The position numbers and the translations under genes are program-made. A stretch of DNA of 64,000 bases, taken from NCBI GenBank assembly GCA_902825865.1, contig CADECX010000001.1, positions 62,001 through 126,000 on the forward strand, in the 5' to 3' direction. Source of the DNA: an uncultured Alphaproteobacteria bacterium (lineage in GTDB: Bacteria; Pseudomonadota; Alphaproteobacteria; Micropepsales; Micropepsaceae). Positions 9,083 to 17,546 of the stretch are shown in pieces. Under the pieces are notes generated by a model. It saw nothing but the letters and a program-made list of their open reading frames with translations. It was not told the origin of the DNA and did not search any database. Positions within the stretch are counted from its first letter, which is position 1. Each line of letters starts with the position of its first letter.

Positions 9083-11494
9083 TTACCTTCCCCCGGGATT
9101 GTTTTCCAAAGGGCGCCTCCGCCTTCGCATTAGTGCAGTGGCGATCACGCCGGAGAAGAAGATAGCTACCATTTCCGGTTCAGGTATGTCGGCCACAAGA
9201 GGAGTTTGGGTGAATGAAACCTCTCCCGTATCTTCAAACGTCAAGCCGGTAACAAATGCCGTTGGGTCGGAAGGATCTAAATTCGCGCTCTCTTCAATGC
9301 CCAATATACGAAATCGGTCAACACCACCTGAGATGAAGAAATACGGGTCTCCCGCAAACACGTTCGCTTCAAAGGACCAGTCGTTCAATACCTGATCCCA
9401 CAGATATAGCTCAAAGAGATTGTCGCCTGCTGGGGCTAGGACGACCGAAGTAAACAACGGACCCGATTGGATTTCGAAATCGTAACCTATGGCAAAAAGT
9501 GGGTCGACGAAGATGGGTGTCGTTACACCTACTCCAAGATTTCCAGCTACGACATTGAATATAAATTTTCCGCCTGCCGTCGAAGGTAGAGCTGTGATGT
9601 TCGGCCCATATATCTGAGTGCCCTGTTGCATTGATGCTCCTTCCGGAAGCGGTGTTCCGTTGGGATAGGTCAGCACAAAGTCCTTGAATAGTCGGCCGCC
9701 GACCGTGATCGTGGGCAAAATACCATTGCCCTCTTTGCTTAATCCAGTTCCGTGAATACTTATGCTGCTTGATTGCTTAACCTGAAAATGCAGATGCTCA
9801 TTTGAGATGCCCCGCAATGTACCTAGAGCTTCGTTGTTATTGACCGTTAGGTTGTCGGACATCTGAAAGGTGCAAGCGGCGGCACCCGGGCATTTGTCTA
9901 GAAGCTTTTGCTGCAGCTCTGGGCTAAGGGTGAATTCTCCGTACTCCGAAAATATGAAGACGTTATTTGCTGGATTGGAGAGGGAAGGATGATAAATCGT
10001 TACGGCAGTCTTGTTCAGATGATTAGGTGAAAAATCAGCGTCGTAGGCGATCCGAACGATATAACCATCTCTCGCCGCAACAACTGTCGACGTTTGGCCG
10101 GGTGTATCAAAATCCAGCGAATAGTATGCCGTCGTAGGGAGGTGATTAGGATCATCCACTCCATCAAATGCCTGACCGCCTGCTTCAACGTTGAGATAAA
10201 CCTTGTTCGAAGTCACCAAGGGGAAACTTAAGTCATGCGAAGTTGCAGGGGCGGCAGTTTTTATTGCTGTCTTACTGGCGGTCTTTAGCGTGGGATATAG
10301 ACCAGCGCTTGCTTTCCATATCGAGGAACTCAGTGCACTCGGCAGAGTGCCCGACTTAAAAGTTCCCGTGTCCAGACCTGCGGCCCCTGGCACCAACACA
10401 TCACCTGAGGCAATTTGTATCCCGGAAGCTTGCTTGTCCCAGTACGAAGTTGAAATTAATGCATTGGGATAGAAATTTACCGCCGACGCAACAAACCCGC
10501 CAACTGCATGGTAGCTTCCCGGTAGCCCCGTGCTTTGGACTGAGCCTGTAGAATAGGAATGGGCAATGGTGCCGCCTTGCAGGTTTCCTACAAATCCACC
10601 GGCATGGTCAATCATGAAGGGGTCCGCAACCTGCGTGATTTTCACCGAGCCAGTTGAATAGGAATTCGAAATCGTGGAGCCTGGATTGGATATCCCCGCA
10701 AAGCCACCAATCGTGTTACGAGCTCCGGTTGCTGAAATGTTTCCTGTCGCGTAGGACTGCGAAGTGTGACCGTTGCTTGTAACTCCAACTAAGCCACCTG
10801 CTACTGACTCGATGCCGAAGATATTCACGCTCGAATGTGAATTGGTGATCGTGCCAGAGCTATGCCCAGCAATCCCGCCCATTGCACTAGCGCAATTGGG
10901 ACAACCAGTCCCTGTCTGTTTTAAGCTGCCTGACGAAGACGAGTCGGTTATTGTGCCTCGATTGTCGGCGGTTATTCCGCCGCCGTTCCCTCCTGTGATG
11001 GTTCCTAAAATCTTGGCCTGAGAATTCAAAATAGTGCCTTCGGTATAGGAGGCTATGCCGCCTATGCTGCCCGCATTGAATGAACCGTTGACTGTTACAT
11101 TCTTTATTGTGCCCAGATTGAAAGTTGTTATCCCTGCAGCTTCGCCTATTGGCGACGCGGTAATTGACGCGTTGTTCAGGCTTAGATTTTGAATTGTTCC
11201 TGTTGAGCCAACTGCAAGAAACAGTGCCCCGAACGAAGCGGATGGATTGTTGTAAGTGAGGTTGTTGATTGAATAGCCGCCACCGTCAAAAGTGCCGGAG
11301 AAAAGTCCCGTGATGGGCGCGAAAGCAAATCCGGACGCGTTTATGCTACTCCCAAGTATGTAGCTTCCAGTCAAATCATTCTGAATGTTCTCGAACCCGC
11401 TCATACTGCTGATGACAATTGGTGCGGCGAGCGCCGAGCAATTTAGGCCTAGAACCGCAAACGTGGCGAAGGTGATCGCGATCGACCGCTGCAT
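9083..11494 (-). CDS. PEP-CTERM-sorted secreted protein with GLUG repeats and a degenerate M23-like domain
   Basis: Encodes 803 residues. ATG 11494 was chosen because GGGGGAG lies just upstream and a clean signal peptide follows (hydrophobic core to about residue 24, ending SALAAP). Residues about 140-355 contain glycine-rich GLUG-type repeats (GGIAGHSSGTITNSHS, GGFAGISNPGSTISNSYS, GGFVGNLQGGTIAHSYS), as in filamentous-haemagglutinin-like adhesins. Residues about 457-574 resemble an M23/LytM peptidase fold, with VVAARDGYI and HLHFQV, but the first metal-binding His is Tyr (YYSLDF) and the catalytic His region is lost. The C-terminus IPEPEM, a hydrophobic helix and RRRRR form a PEP-CTERM exosortase signal. 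Codon and base usage is visibly more AT-rich than neighbours, suggesting transfer. No exosortase is in the window. Confidence 0.85.
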   Translation of the reverse strand: MQRSIAITFATFAVLGLNCSALAAPIVISSMSGFENIQNDLTGSYILGSSINASGFAFAPITGLFSGTFDGGGYSINNLTYNNPSASFGALFLAVGSTGTIQNLSLNNASITASPIGEAAGITTFNLGTIKNVTVNGSFNAGSIGGIASYTEGTILNSQAKILGTITGGNGGGITADNRGTITDSSSSGSLKQTGTGCPNCASAMGGIAGHSSGTITNSHSSVNIFGIESVAGGLVGVTSNGHTSQSYATGNISATGARNTIGGFAGISNPGSTISNSYSTGSVKITQVADPFMIDHAGGFVGNLQGGTIAHSYSTGSVQSTGLPGSYHAVGGFVASAVNFYPNALISTSYWDKQASGIQIASGDVLVPGAAGLDTGTFKSGTLPSALSSSIWKASAGLYPTLKTASKTAIKTAAPATSHDLSFPLVTSNKVYLNVEAGGQAFDGVDDPNHLPTTAYYSLDFDTPGQTSTVVAARDGYIVRIAYDADFSPNHLNKTAVTIYHPSLSNPANNVFIFSEYGEFTLSPELQQKLLDKCPGAAACTFQMSDNLTVNNNEALGTLRGISNEHLHFQVKQSSSISIHGTGLSKEGNGILPTITVGGRLFKDFVLTYPNGTPLPEGASMQQGTQIYGPNITALPSTAGGKFIFNVVAGNLGVGVTTPIFVDPLFAIGYDFEIQSGPLFTSVVLAPAGDNLFELYLWDQVLNDWSFEANVFAGDPYFFISGGVDRFRILGIEESANLDPSDPTAFVTGLTFEDTGEVSFTQTPLVADIPEPEMVAIFFSGVIATALMRRRRRPLENNPGGR

Positions 11495-11725
11495 GTGCTC
11501 CCCCAAACGGAGGCGCATCCGTAGACCGTCTCGCCGGTCATTCTTTGGCCCCCGGCATTAACCAAGCATCTAATGTGCCAATCGGTATTAGAATGAATCC
11601 AACGGCTTAAAGCTGACGATGTAAACACTATTTACAGTGTGGACTGACAGTCAGTCAATTAGCTGAAATCGTGCGCTCCGCCTCCACAGCGCTATGACGT
11701 TCGAATGTTCCTGCAAATGGCTCCC
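11495..11725. other. AT-rich gap with two dyads upstream of the PEP-CTERM gene
   Basis: This gap separates the pseC stop from the PEP-CTERM start, both on the minus strand. It has two palindromic elements. ACACT/AGTGT (11625-11629 and 11636-11640) is nested with GTAAA/TTTAC. A perfect 7-1-7 dyad GACTGAC-A-GTCAGTC occupies 11642-11656. They are plausible operator sites for the PEP-CTERM gene or part of a pseC 3' structure. No U-tract terminator is present. Confidence 0.45.
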
Positions 11726-12901
11726 TCAGTCCTGCTTTGCTTGAGCGGCAGCCTTGTTCAGCGCCGCCACCACGCGATGGACATCGGCACTGGTCATGGC
11801 GGGGAACATGGGCAGGGTCAGCAGCCTGCGGCTGACCGATTCGGCGATCGGCGCCATGCCGGGGCCATAGCCCCGCTGCCGGTAAAAGGAATGCAGATGA
11901 ACGGGGGCGTAGTGCACGTTGGCCCCGATTCCTTCGCCCCGCAGCTTGGCAAAGACCTGGTCGCGATCGATCCCCTCGGCGAGTTTCACGACATACAGAT
12001 GATAGGCGTGGGTGCGGTCGTTGTGAGTCTTCAATGAGGCCACTTGCGTCATGCCGGCAAGCGCTTGGCCGTACAGTCCCGCGATGCGCTGGCGCGCCGC
12101 GACCCAGCCGGATAGCCGCGCCAACTGCGCCAGTCCCAGAGCGCATTGCACGTCGGGCAGGCGGTAATTGTAGCCCAGCTCGCGCATGTCATAGGCATGT
12201 GTCCCGCTGCTTTCCCGGCTGCGGTGATCGCTGTCGATGCCGTGATTGCGGAAACGGCGCATATGCGCGGCGATATCGGCATTGCCGGTCAAGGCCATGC
12301 CGCCCTCGCAGGTGGTGAGGTGCTTCACCGGATGAAAGGAGAAACAGGAAATGTCGGCCAGCGTGCCGGCCTTGCGGCCCTTATAGACCGCGCCGGGCGC
12401 GTGGCAGGCGTCCGCGATCACGGCGATGCCGCGCTCCTTCGCCAGGGCATGCAGGGCGTCATAGTCGGCCGGCTGTCCGGCATAATCGACCGCCACGATG
12501 GCGCGGGTCTTTGGCGTGATCTTGCGCGCCACCGATACGGTATCGATCAGCAAAGTGTCGGGCTCGACATCGGCGAAGACCGGTACGCCGCCTTCATAGA
12601 CCGCGGCATTGGCGCTGGCGGCAAAGGTAATGGCCGGCACGATCACCTCGTCGCCGGGCTTCAATTGGATTGCCCGCATCGCGGCGTGCAGGGCGGCGGT
12701 TCCGGAATTGACCGCAACGCCTTGCTTGGCGCCGCACCAGTTTGCGAAGGCTTTTTCGAATTCGGAAACGCGCGGGCCGGTGGTCAGCCAGCCGGAGCAC
12801 AGAGCCTCGACCACCGCCTTGACGTCGGCGTCGCAAATCTCCTGCTTGCCGTAAGGCAGGAAGGGCTGGGTGGCGTTATCCTGTTCGGGACGATCAGGCA
12901 T
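11726..12901 (-). CDS. pseC: PseC-type UDP-4-amino-4,6-dideoxy-sugar aminotransferase
   Basis: With the ATG at 12901, which overlaps the pseB stop by 8 nt, the protein has 391 residues, normal for PseC. Longer in-frame extension would lie inside pseB and is rejected. It is a fold-type I PLP aminotransferase: AVNSGTAALHAAM binds phosphate, ADACHAPGA carries the PLP-contacting acidic and His residues, and SFHPVKHLTTCEGG supplies the Schiff-base lysine. PseC aminates C4 of the PseB product to UDP-4-amino-4,6-dideoxy-AltNAc (L-configuration). Coupling to pseB supports this choice over other DegT-family enzymes. The following pseudaminate genes pseH and pseG are not seen here. Confidence 0.85.
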   Translation of the reverse strand: MPDRPEQDNATQPFLPYGKQEICDADVKAVVEALCSGWLTTGPRVSEFEKAFANWCGAKQGVAVNSGTAALHAAMRAIQLKPGDEVIVPAITFAASANAAVYEGGVPVFADVEPDTLLIDTVSVARKITPKTRAIVAVDYAGQPADYDALHALAKERGIAVIADACHAPGAVYKGRKAGTLADISCFSFHPVKHLTTCEGGMALTGNADIAAHMRRFRNHGIDSDHRSRESSGTHAYDMRELGYNYRLPDVQCALGLAQLARLSGWVAARQRIAGLYGQALAGMTQVASLKTHNDRTHAYHLYVVKLAEGIDRDQVFAKLRGEGIGANVHYAPVHLHSFYRQRGYGPGMAPIAESVSRRLLTLPMFPAMTSADVHRVVAALNKAAAQAKQD

Positions 12902-13985
12902 AGGACATGGCGAGCAGGGTCTGGAGACCGTTCGCGTCCAGCTTTTCCGGATTGCTGTCGCTGGAATAGGAGAAGCCGTCCGGCACGGCCTTGCCGCCGC
13001 GATGCAGATAGGCGTCGCGCGCCGCATTGGCAAAGCTCTGCAGGATGACATAGCGGTCTTCCAACTCGACGGTGCAATGGGCGTCGTCGGCCGGGATCAT
13101 GGTTTCATGCAGCTTTTCGCCGGGCCGGATGCCGATCACATGCTGCTTAAGCTGAGGGCTGACCAGCTGCGCCAATTGCGGCATGGTGCTGGACGGGATT
13201 TTCGGGACATAGATTTCGCCTCCCTTCATCATCTCCATGCTGGAAAGCACGAAATTGACGCCTTGAGTCAGGGTGATCCAGAAGCGGGTCATGCGCTCGT
13301 CGGTGATCGGCAGGCTGTCGGCGCCATCGGCGGCCAATTTCTTGAAGAAGGGCACCACGCTGCCGCGCGAACCGAACACATTGCCGTAGCGCACGACCGA
13401 GAAGCGGGTGCCGTCGGCGCCCGCCAGATTGTTGGCGGCGACGAAAATCTTGTCGGACGCCAGCTTGGAGGCGCCGTACAGGTTGATGGGATTGGCCGCC
13501 TTGTCGGTCGACAGCGCGACCACGCGCTTGACGCCGGTCCGCAGGCAGGCGCTGACGACGTTCTCCGCGCCAAAGACGTTGGTGCGAATGCACTCAAAGG
13601 GATTGTATTCGGCGGTGGTGACCTGCTTCATGGCGGCGGCATGAATCACGAAGTCGACGCCATTCAGGGCCAGTTCCAGCCGGTCGCGATCGCGCACGTC
13701 GCCGATGAAGTAGCGGATAAAGGGGTATTTTTCGAGCGGGAATTCCTGCTGCATTTCGAACTGCTTGAGTTCGTCGCGCGAAAACACGATCAACCGTTTC
13801 GGCTTGTATTCCGCGATAACCGTCTTGATGAAGTGCTTGCCGAAGCTTCCCGTGCCGCCGGTGACCAGCACGGTGCGGTTGTTGAGGTCCATCCAGGGCT
13901 GGGTGAAGTCGCGCAACGGCGCGGATGCGGCCGCGGCCGGCGCGATGCCGGGCGTGGGTATGACAAGGGCGGGGGATGGGCTCAT
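12894..13985 (-). CDS. pseB: UDP-N-acetylglucosamine 4,6-dehydratase (inverting)
   Basis: A 363-residue short-chain dehydrogenase/reductase. The nucleotide-binding motif TGGTGSFGKHF follows a Pro/Ala-rich N-terminal extension of about 31 residues. FSRDELKQFEMQ, AAAMKQV, STDKAANPINLYGASK (Tyr-x3-Lys) and RYGNVFGSRGS are diagnostic of the PseB/FlaA1 group, which dehydrates UDP-GlcNAc with C5 epimerisation. ATG 13985 has an AGGAAG Shine-Dalgarno; a start at 13892 would remove the extension but lacks one. It heads a pseB-pseC pair and is divergent from the WcaI-like gene. The product may feed pseudaminic acid or a diamino-dideoxy sugar. Confidence 0.93.
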   Translation of the reverse strand: MSPSPALVIPTPGIAPAAAASAPLRDFTQPWMDLNNRTVLVTGGTGSFGKHFIKTVIAEYKPKRLIVFSRDELKQFEMQQEFPLEKYPFIRYFIGDVRDRDRLELALNGVDFVIHAAAMKQVTTAEYNPFECIRTNVFGAENVVSACLRTGVKRVVALSTDKAANPINLYGASKLASDKIFVAANNLAGADGTRFSVVRYGNVFGSRGSVVPFFKKLAADGADSLPITDERMTRFWITLTQGVNFVLSSMEMMKGGEIYVPKIPSSTMPQLAQLVSPQLKQHVIGIRPGEKLHETMIPADDAHCTVELEDRYVILQSFANAARDAYLHRGGKAVPDGFSYSSDSNPEKLDANGLQTLLAMSYA

Positions 13986-14223
13986 GGCTGCTTCCTGTTT
14001 AGGGACGCAGCATCGCCGCTTATAGTTACCGGACCGTTGACTGTAATTTGGGCCAATTCGTAAACACGCGTTAAGAAATGCGCCCGGTCACAAGCCATTC
14101 CGCGCTCGTCCGGTCCGCAGCACGGCCGCCGTTCGGAGGTAGCGGCTTGATCCAGCAGGACTGGATCGCGCCCCCCGCTTCCATTGACGGTCCCTGACAA
14201 ATCTGGTCTGCATCGCTCAAACT
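13986..14223. promoter_or_regulatory. Divergent promoter region between pseB and the WcaI-like gene
   Basis: On the plus strand, TTGACT (14037-14042) and TAAACA (14061-14066) are 18 bp apart, a fair match for the rightward gene. On the minus strand, TATAAG (complement of 14019-14024) is a good -10 for pseB, 33 nt before its ATG, but its -35 is poor. The rest of the 238-base gap holds no ORF or clear hairpin. Confidence 0.35.
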
Positions 14224-15468
14224 TTGGGCATCACGGTGAAAATCCTCATATCTGCCAGCAATTTCACGCCGGATCCGATCGGTGTGGGAAAGTTCACGGG
14301 CGAAATGGCGGAGTGGCTCGCGGCCCATGGCCATGACGTGCGCGCCGTGGTCGGCGCGCCCTTCTACCCCTATTGGAAGATCGCTAAGGGCTATTCCGGC
14401 GCCCGCTATAAACGGGAGCGGATACGCGGGGTCGATGTGCTGCGCTGCCCGATCTATGTGCCGTCAAGGCAAAACGGTATCAGGCGCCTGTTGCAGCATG
14501 CCACGCTGGCGATAACCCAGACGCCGCCCCTTTTGGGCTGGGCGCTGGCCTGGAAGCCCGACCTGGTGTGGACGGTGATGCCGAGTTTCGCCGGCCTGCC
14601 GGGAGCCTTGCTTGCCGCCAAGCTGGCGCGCGCGCCTGCCGTGCTCCATGTTCAGGACTGGGAAGTCGACGCCGCCTTCGAGCTGGGCCTTTTCAAGGCA
14701 TCCTTGTTGAAGAGGCTGTTGTTGTGGCTGGAACGCCGGTTGGTCTCGGCATTCTCGGCCGTCAGCACCATCTCGCCGCGCATGCTGGAGGGGCTGCAAG
14801 CCAAAGCGCCGGCGCCGCGGCGGTTTCTGTTCCCCAATTGGGTCGATATCGGACTCATTCGTCCGCTCGCGGGCGTCTCTCCCCTCCGCGCGGAGTTCGG
14901 CATCGCGCCTGACGCTTTCGTCACACTCTATTCCGGCAATCTGGGTGAAAAGCAGGGCGTGGATGACCTGATTTCCGTGGCGCGGCTGCTGGCATCCCGT
15001 CCCGGCTTTGTGATGATGATTGGCGGTGACGGCGTCGGCAGGGCGCGGTTGACCTCGCTGGCGGCGGATCTCTCCAACGTACGTTTTGTTCCGATCCAAC
15101 CCGAGGAACGGTTCAACGAATTTCTCGCCATCGCCGACGTGCATTTGATGCCGCAAAAATCAACTGTCGCGGACCTGGTGATGCCTTCCAAGCTGCCGGC
15201 CATGCTGGCCAGCGGGCGGCCGGTGGTCGCCGGTGCGGTGGCGGGGACGCAATTGGCAAATGAAGTGGCGGGGGCGGGCATCGTGGTTCCGCCCGGTGAT
15301 CCGCAGCGGATGGCGGAGGCGATCGCCGACTTAATGGATGATCCGCAGCGGCGCGGCGTTTTGGGGCAGGAAGCGGCTCGGCGCGCCCGCGATCATTGGG
15401 ACAAGGAAATGGTGCTGGAGCGTTTTGAAATCGAGCTCAAGCGCTTGGCACGGCGCGGTGACAGTTGA
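14224..15468 (+). CDS. Family 4 glycosyltransferase, WcaI/WbuB-like
   Basis: A 414-residue GT-B enzyme. The N-terminal domain begins KILISASNFTPDPIGVGKFTGEMAEWL, read from its two halves around the glycine-rich loop typical of WcaI/WbuB proteins. The C-terminal domain has TLYSGNLGEKQGVDDL and MPSKLPAMLASGRPVV, the nucleotide-sugar-binding region of this group. A GTG at 14236 is an alternative start; neither has a good Shine-Dalgarno. WcaI-type enzymes add fucose or related sugars to a lipid-linked intermediate on the cytoplasmic face; the acceptor here is unknown. Its end overlaps the convergent glycosyltransferase gene by 32 nt. Confidence 0.85.
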   Translation: MGITVKILISASNFTPDPIGVGKFTGEMAEWLAAHGHDVRAVVGAPFYPYWKIAKGYSGARYKRERIRGVDVLRCPIYVPSRQNGIRRLLQHATLAITQTPPLLGWALAWKPDLVWTVMPSFAGLPGALLAAKLARAPAVLHVQDWEVDAAFELGLFKASLLKRLLLWLERRLVSAFSAVSTISPRMLEGLQAKAPAPRRFLFPNWVDIGLIRPLAGVSPLRAEFGIAPDAFVTLYSGNLGEKQGVDDLISVARLLASRPGFVMMIGGDGVGRARLTSLAADLSNVRFVPIQPEERFNEFLAIADVHLMPQKSTVADLVMPSKLPAMLASGRPVVAGAVAGTQLANEVAGAGIVVPPGDPQRMAEAIADLMDDPQRRGVLGQEAARRARDHWDKEMVLERFEIELKRLARRGDS

Positions 15469-16606
15469 TCATGGTCTGATAGGCCTGCTCCATCTGTTCC
15501 GCCACGATCGGCCAGTCGAACCGTTGCGCCAGGCCCCGGCCGGCAAGGCCCATTGTGGCGCGCCGGACCGGGTCATCCAACAGCGCCGCCATCGCCGCCG
15601 CCAGCTTCGCCGGCTCCACTGGCACCGACAGGCCGGCGCCCTTGGCAACAATCTCCGGCGCGATTTTGACATTGTCGGACACGATCACCGGGCATCCAAC
15701 AGCCATGGCTTCCATGGCGCTGATGCCGAAATTCTCCGTGTAGGACGGCAGGACGAAAAGTTGGGCAGCCTTGAGCACCGCCAATTTTTCGTTGCCATCG
15801 ACCATGCCGGTAAACGTAACGCGGTTTTCCAGCCCGGCATCGCCAAGGATTTTTTCCAGAGCAGCGCGCTCGTTATCCTGATCGGGACCCGCTATCACGA
15901 GCGCCGTGTTGGGATAGCGCGCCGCTATCGAAATGAAAGCTTCCGCCAGTTTGGGGAGCGCCTTGACCTTGCTGATACGGCCCATCCACAAGATGAGGTC
16001 TTTTCCTTCCAGGCCATGGTGTTTGCGGAAGCCTTCCGTATCGGTGGCTCGATTATACTGGTCGATGTCCAACCCGGCGGGAACGATATAGGCGGGAACC
16101 TGAAGGCGCAGAGCGGCGGCGGCATCGCGTTCGCCCGCGGTTGTGAAGATGAGGCCGGTCGCCCGGCGCAGATTGCGCCACTCGATCATTGTTTCATAGA
16201 GCCGCTTTGCGAATCGGCGTTCGCGCTTGTGAAAAACCACCGGGTCCAGCGCGCCATGAGTCTGCATGCAATAGGGCACTTTTGCACGGCGCGCGAAATG
16301 CGCCGCCAACGCTTGGGGCGGGCGATACAGCATGTGAATATGCACCATGTCGGATCTGGGAATTTCCGTCCTCAAGGCCTTTGTCAGCGACGACGAAAAG
16401 CCGGGCAGATCAGCGTGGAAAAGCCGGGTCTCGAATGCGGTGGTCCCAAGCCCGTTGCCGGACATCCCGCGGTCCAAGCTGAAAAGGGAAATGTCGTGTC
16501 CCCGCGCCGCCAACGCCGCGCACAGGGACAGCGTCAGGCTGGTGGTGCCGCCGGCCTCCCGATCAAGCCGGTGAATGACGTGCAGGATCCGCATCCGCAC
16601 GTCCAT
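15437..16606 (-). CDS. Family 4 glycosyltransferase
   Basis: About 389 residues from ATG 16606; a GTG at 16684 would add a 26-residue extension of unlikely composition, and ATG 16594 is also possible. The N-terminus MRILHVIHRLDREAGGTTSL is the usual GT4 start with a glycine-rich loop. ILWMGRISKVKAL and the C-terminal PSYTENFGISAMEAMAVG with its E-x7-E arrangement identify the retaining donor site. Substrates cannot be assigned. It is divergent from the WcaF-like acetyltransferase with a gap of about 95 bases, and its 3' end overlaps the WcaI-like gene tail to tail. Confidence 0.85.
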   Translation of the reverse strand: MDVRMRILHVIHRLDREAGGTTSLTLSLCAALAARGHDISLFSLDRGMSGNGLGTTAFETRLFHADLPGFSSSLTKALRTEIPRSDMVHIHMLYRPPQALAAHFARRAKVPYCMQTHGALDPVVFHKRERRFAKRLYETMIEWRNLRRATGLIFTTAGERDAAAALRLQVPAYIVPAGLDIDQYNRATDTEGFRKHHGLEGKDLILWMGRISKVKALPKLAEAFISIAARYPNTALVIAGPDQDNERAALEKILGDAGLENRVTFTGMVDGNEKLAVLKAAQLFVLPSYTENFGISAMEAMAVGCPVIVSDNVKIAPEIVAKGAGLSVPVEPAKLAAAMAALLDDPVRRATMGLAGRGLAQRFDWPIVAEQMEQAYQTMINCHRAVPSA

Positions 16607-16701
16607 ATCAAGTCTGAAGAAGGCCAGGCAAGGGCTAGCCCTCGCGGCGCTTGCCGAGGCATGGTATCTGATCCGTTCAAACACGAGCCAATCGCCGCCA
16701 G

Positions 16702-17268
16702 ATGCGTCCCCTCAACGCCTCCCCATCAACGCCATCGGGCGAGCCGACATTCTCGCTGGGCAACCGGTTGTTCCGCGCGATATGGATACTGACTTGGGCG
16801 TTGTTTGCGGCATGGACGCCGCCGCCCCTGCATCCCTGGCGGCGACTGGTGCTGCGCCTGTTCGGCGCCCGGCTCGGCAAGGGCGCGCGGGTCTATTCCA
16901 GCGCAAAGATATTATATCCGCCCCACTTGACCATGGGCGACCATGCCGTGCTGGGACCGCACACCGTCTGTTACTGCATGGATCGCGTGACCTTGGGAAA
17001 TCATGTAACGGTTTCCCAATACACCCACCTGGTCACCGGTACGCATAGCACCGAAGAGCGGAATTTTCAGCTCGTTACCAAGCCAATCCAAATTGAAGAT
17101 CAAGCCTGGATAGCAGCGGGAGCTTTTGTCGGTCCCGGCGTCACCATCGGCGAAGGCGCGGTTCTGGGCGCGCGCGGCGTCGCGTTCGGGAATCTGGCCC
17201 CTTGGACGATCTATGTCGGCAACCCGGCGCAGGCCATTCGTCAACGCGCGCAGTTCACGCAACGCTAA
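16702..17268 (+). CDS. wcaF: Left-handed beta-helix acetyltransferase, WcaF-like
   Basis: 188 residues. A hydrophobic N-terminal stretch (ILTWALFAAWTPPPLHPWRR) precedes hexapeptide-repeat turns (GKGARVYSSAKI, MGDHAVLGPHT, LGNHVTVSQYTHLVTGTHS, IAAGAFVGPGVTIGEGAVLGARG) and the closing VGNPAQ turn. This order is that of WcaF/CysE-like O-acetyltransferases of colanic-acid-type clusters. It probably acetylates a sugar of the repeat unit using acetyl-CoA. Its partners here include WcaI-like, Gmd, Fcl and ManC proteins. The exact acceptor is unknown. Confidence 0.82.
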   Translation: MRPLNASPSTPSGEPTFSLGNRLFRAIWILTWALFAAWTPPPLHPWRRLVLRLFGARLGKGARVYSSAKILYPPHLTMGDHAVLGPHTVCYCMDRVTLGNHVTVSQYTHLVTGTHSTEERNFQLVTKPIQIEDQAWIAAGAFVGPGVTIGEGAVLGARGVAFGNLAPWTIYVGNPAQAIRQRAQFTQR

Positions 17269-17546
17269 GACCGCAAACCGGAATTTCGGCCCACCCGCAT
17301 ATTTTAAAATGACAAGCCGTGCGCCGCTTGCCCCTTGATCAAGGTCTCTGGGCAGGTGGTTGGCAGGCCGCAGGCCAAATTGAGCTCCGCCGGGACCATA
17401 AGCTTGCATGCCAGGCGGCGATTTGGAGAAAAGCTGTTCAATATCATAACTTTAGAAGAATGTACCTGCTTTGAATTGGCGATTTGATCGTGTTATGCCT
17501 TGCCGAGGCTCACGCCAAACCGCTGGGCGAGGATTTATCGGGCGTC
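17269..17546. other. Intergenic region before the Wzz-like gene
   Basis: This 278-base gap is moderately AT-rich in its last 80 bases, where TATCAT and TAACTT could serve as -10 boxes, without a convincing -35. In-frame TTG/GTG starts at 17484-17490 could extend the Wzz-like protein by 21 residues but lack a Shine-Dalgarno sequence. No RNA gene or terminator is seen. Confidence 0.35.

Noticed and set aside
8904..9395. 163-codon plus-strand frame across the tRNA
   Set aside because: Its first part is a translation of tRNA-Lys (the familiar SSAVEHLTFNQRADGSTPSG artefact) and the rest is antisense to the PEP-CTERM gene.
17400..17413. AAGCTTGCATGCC resembles a cloning-vector polylinker (HindIII-SphI)
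   Set aside because: The match stops after about 13 bases, and the flanks run on as ordinary GC-rich chromosomal sequence, so it is taken as chance rather than vector contamination.
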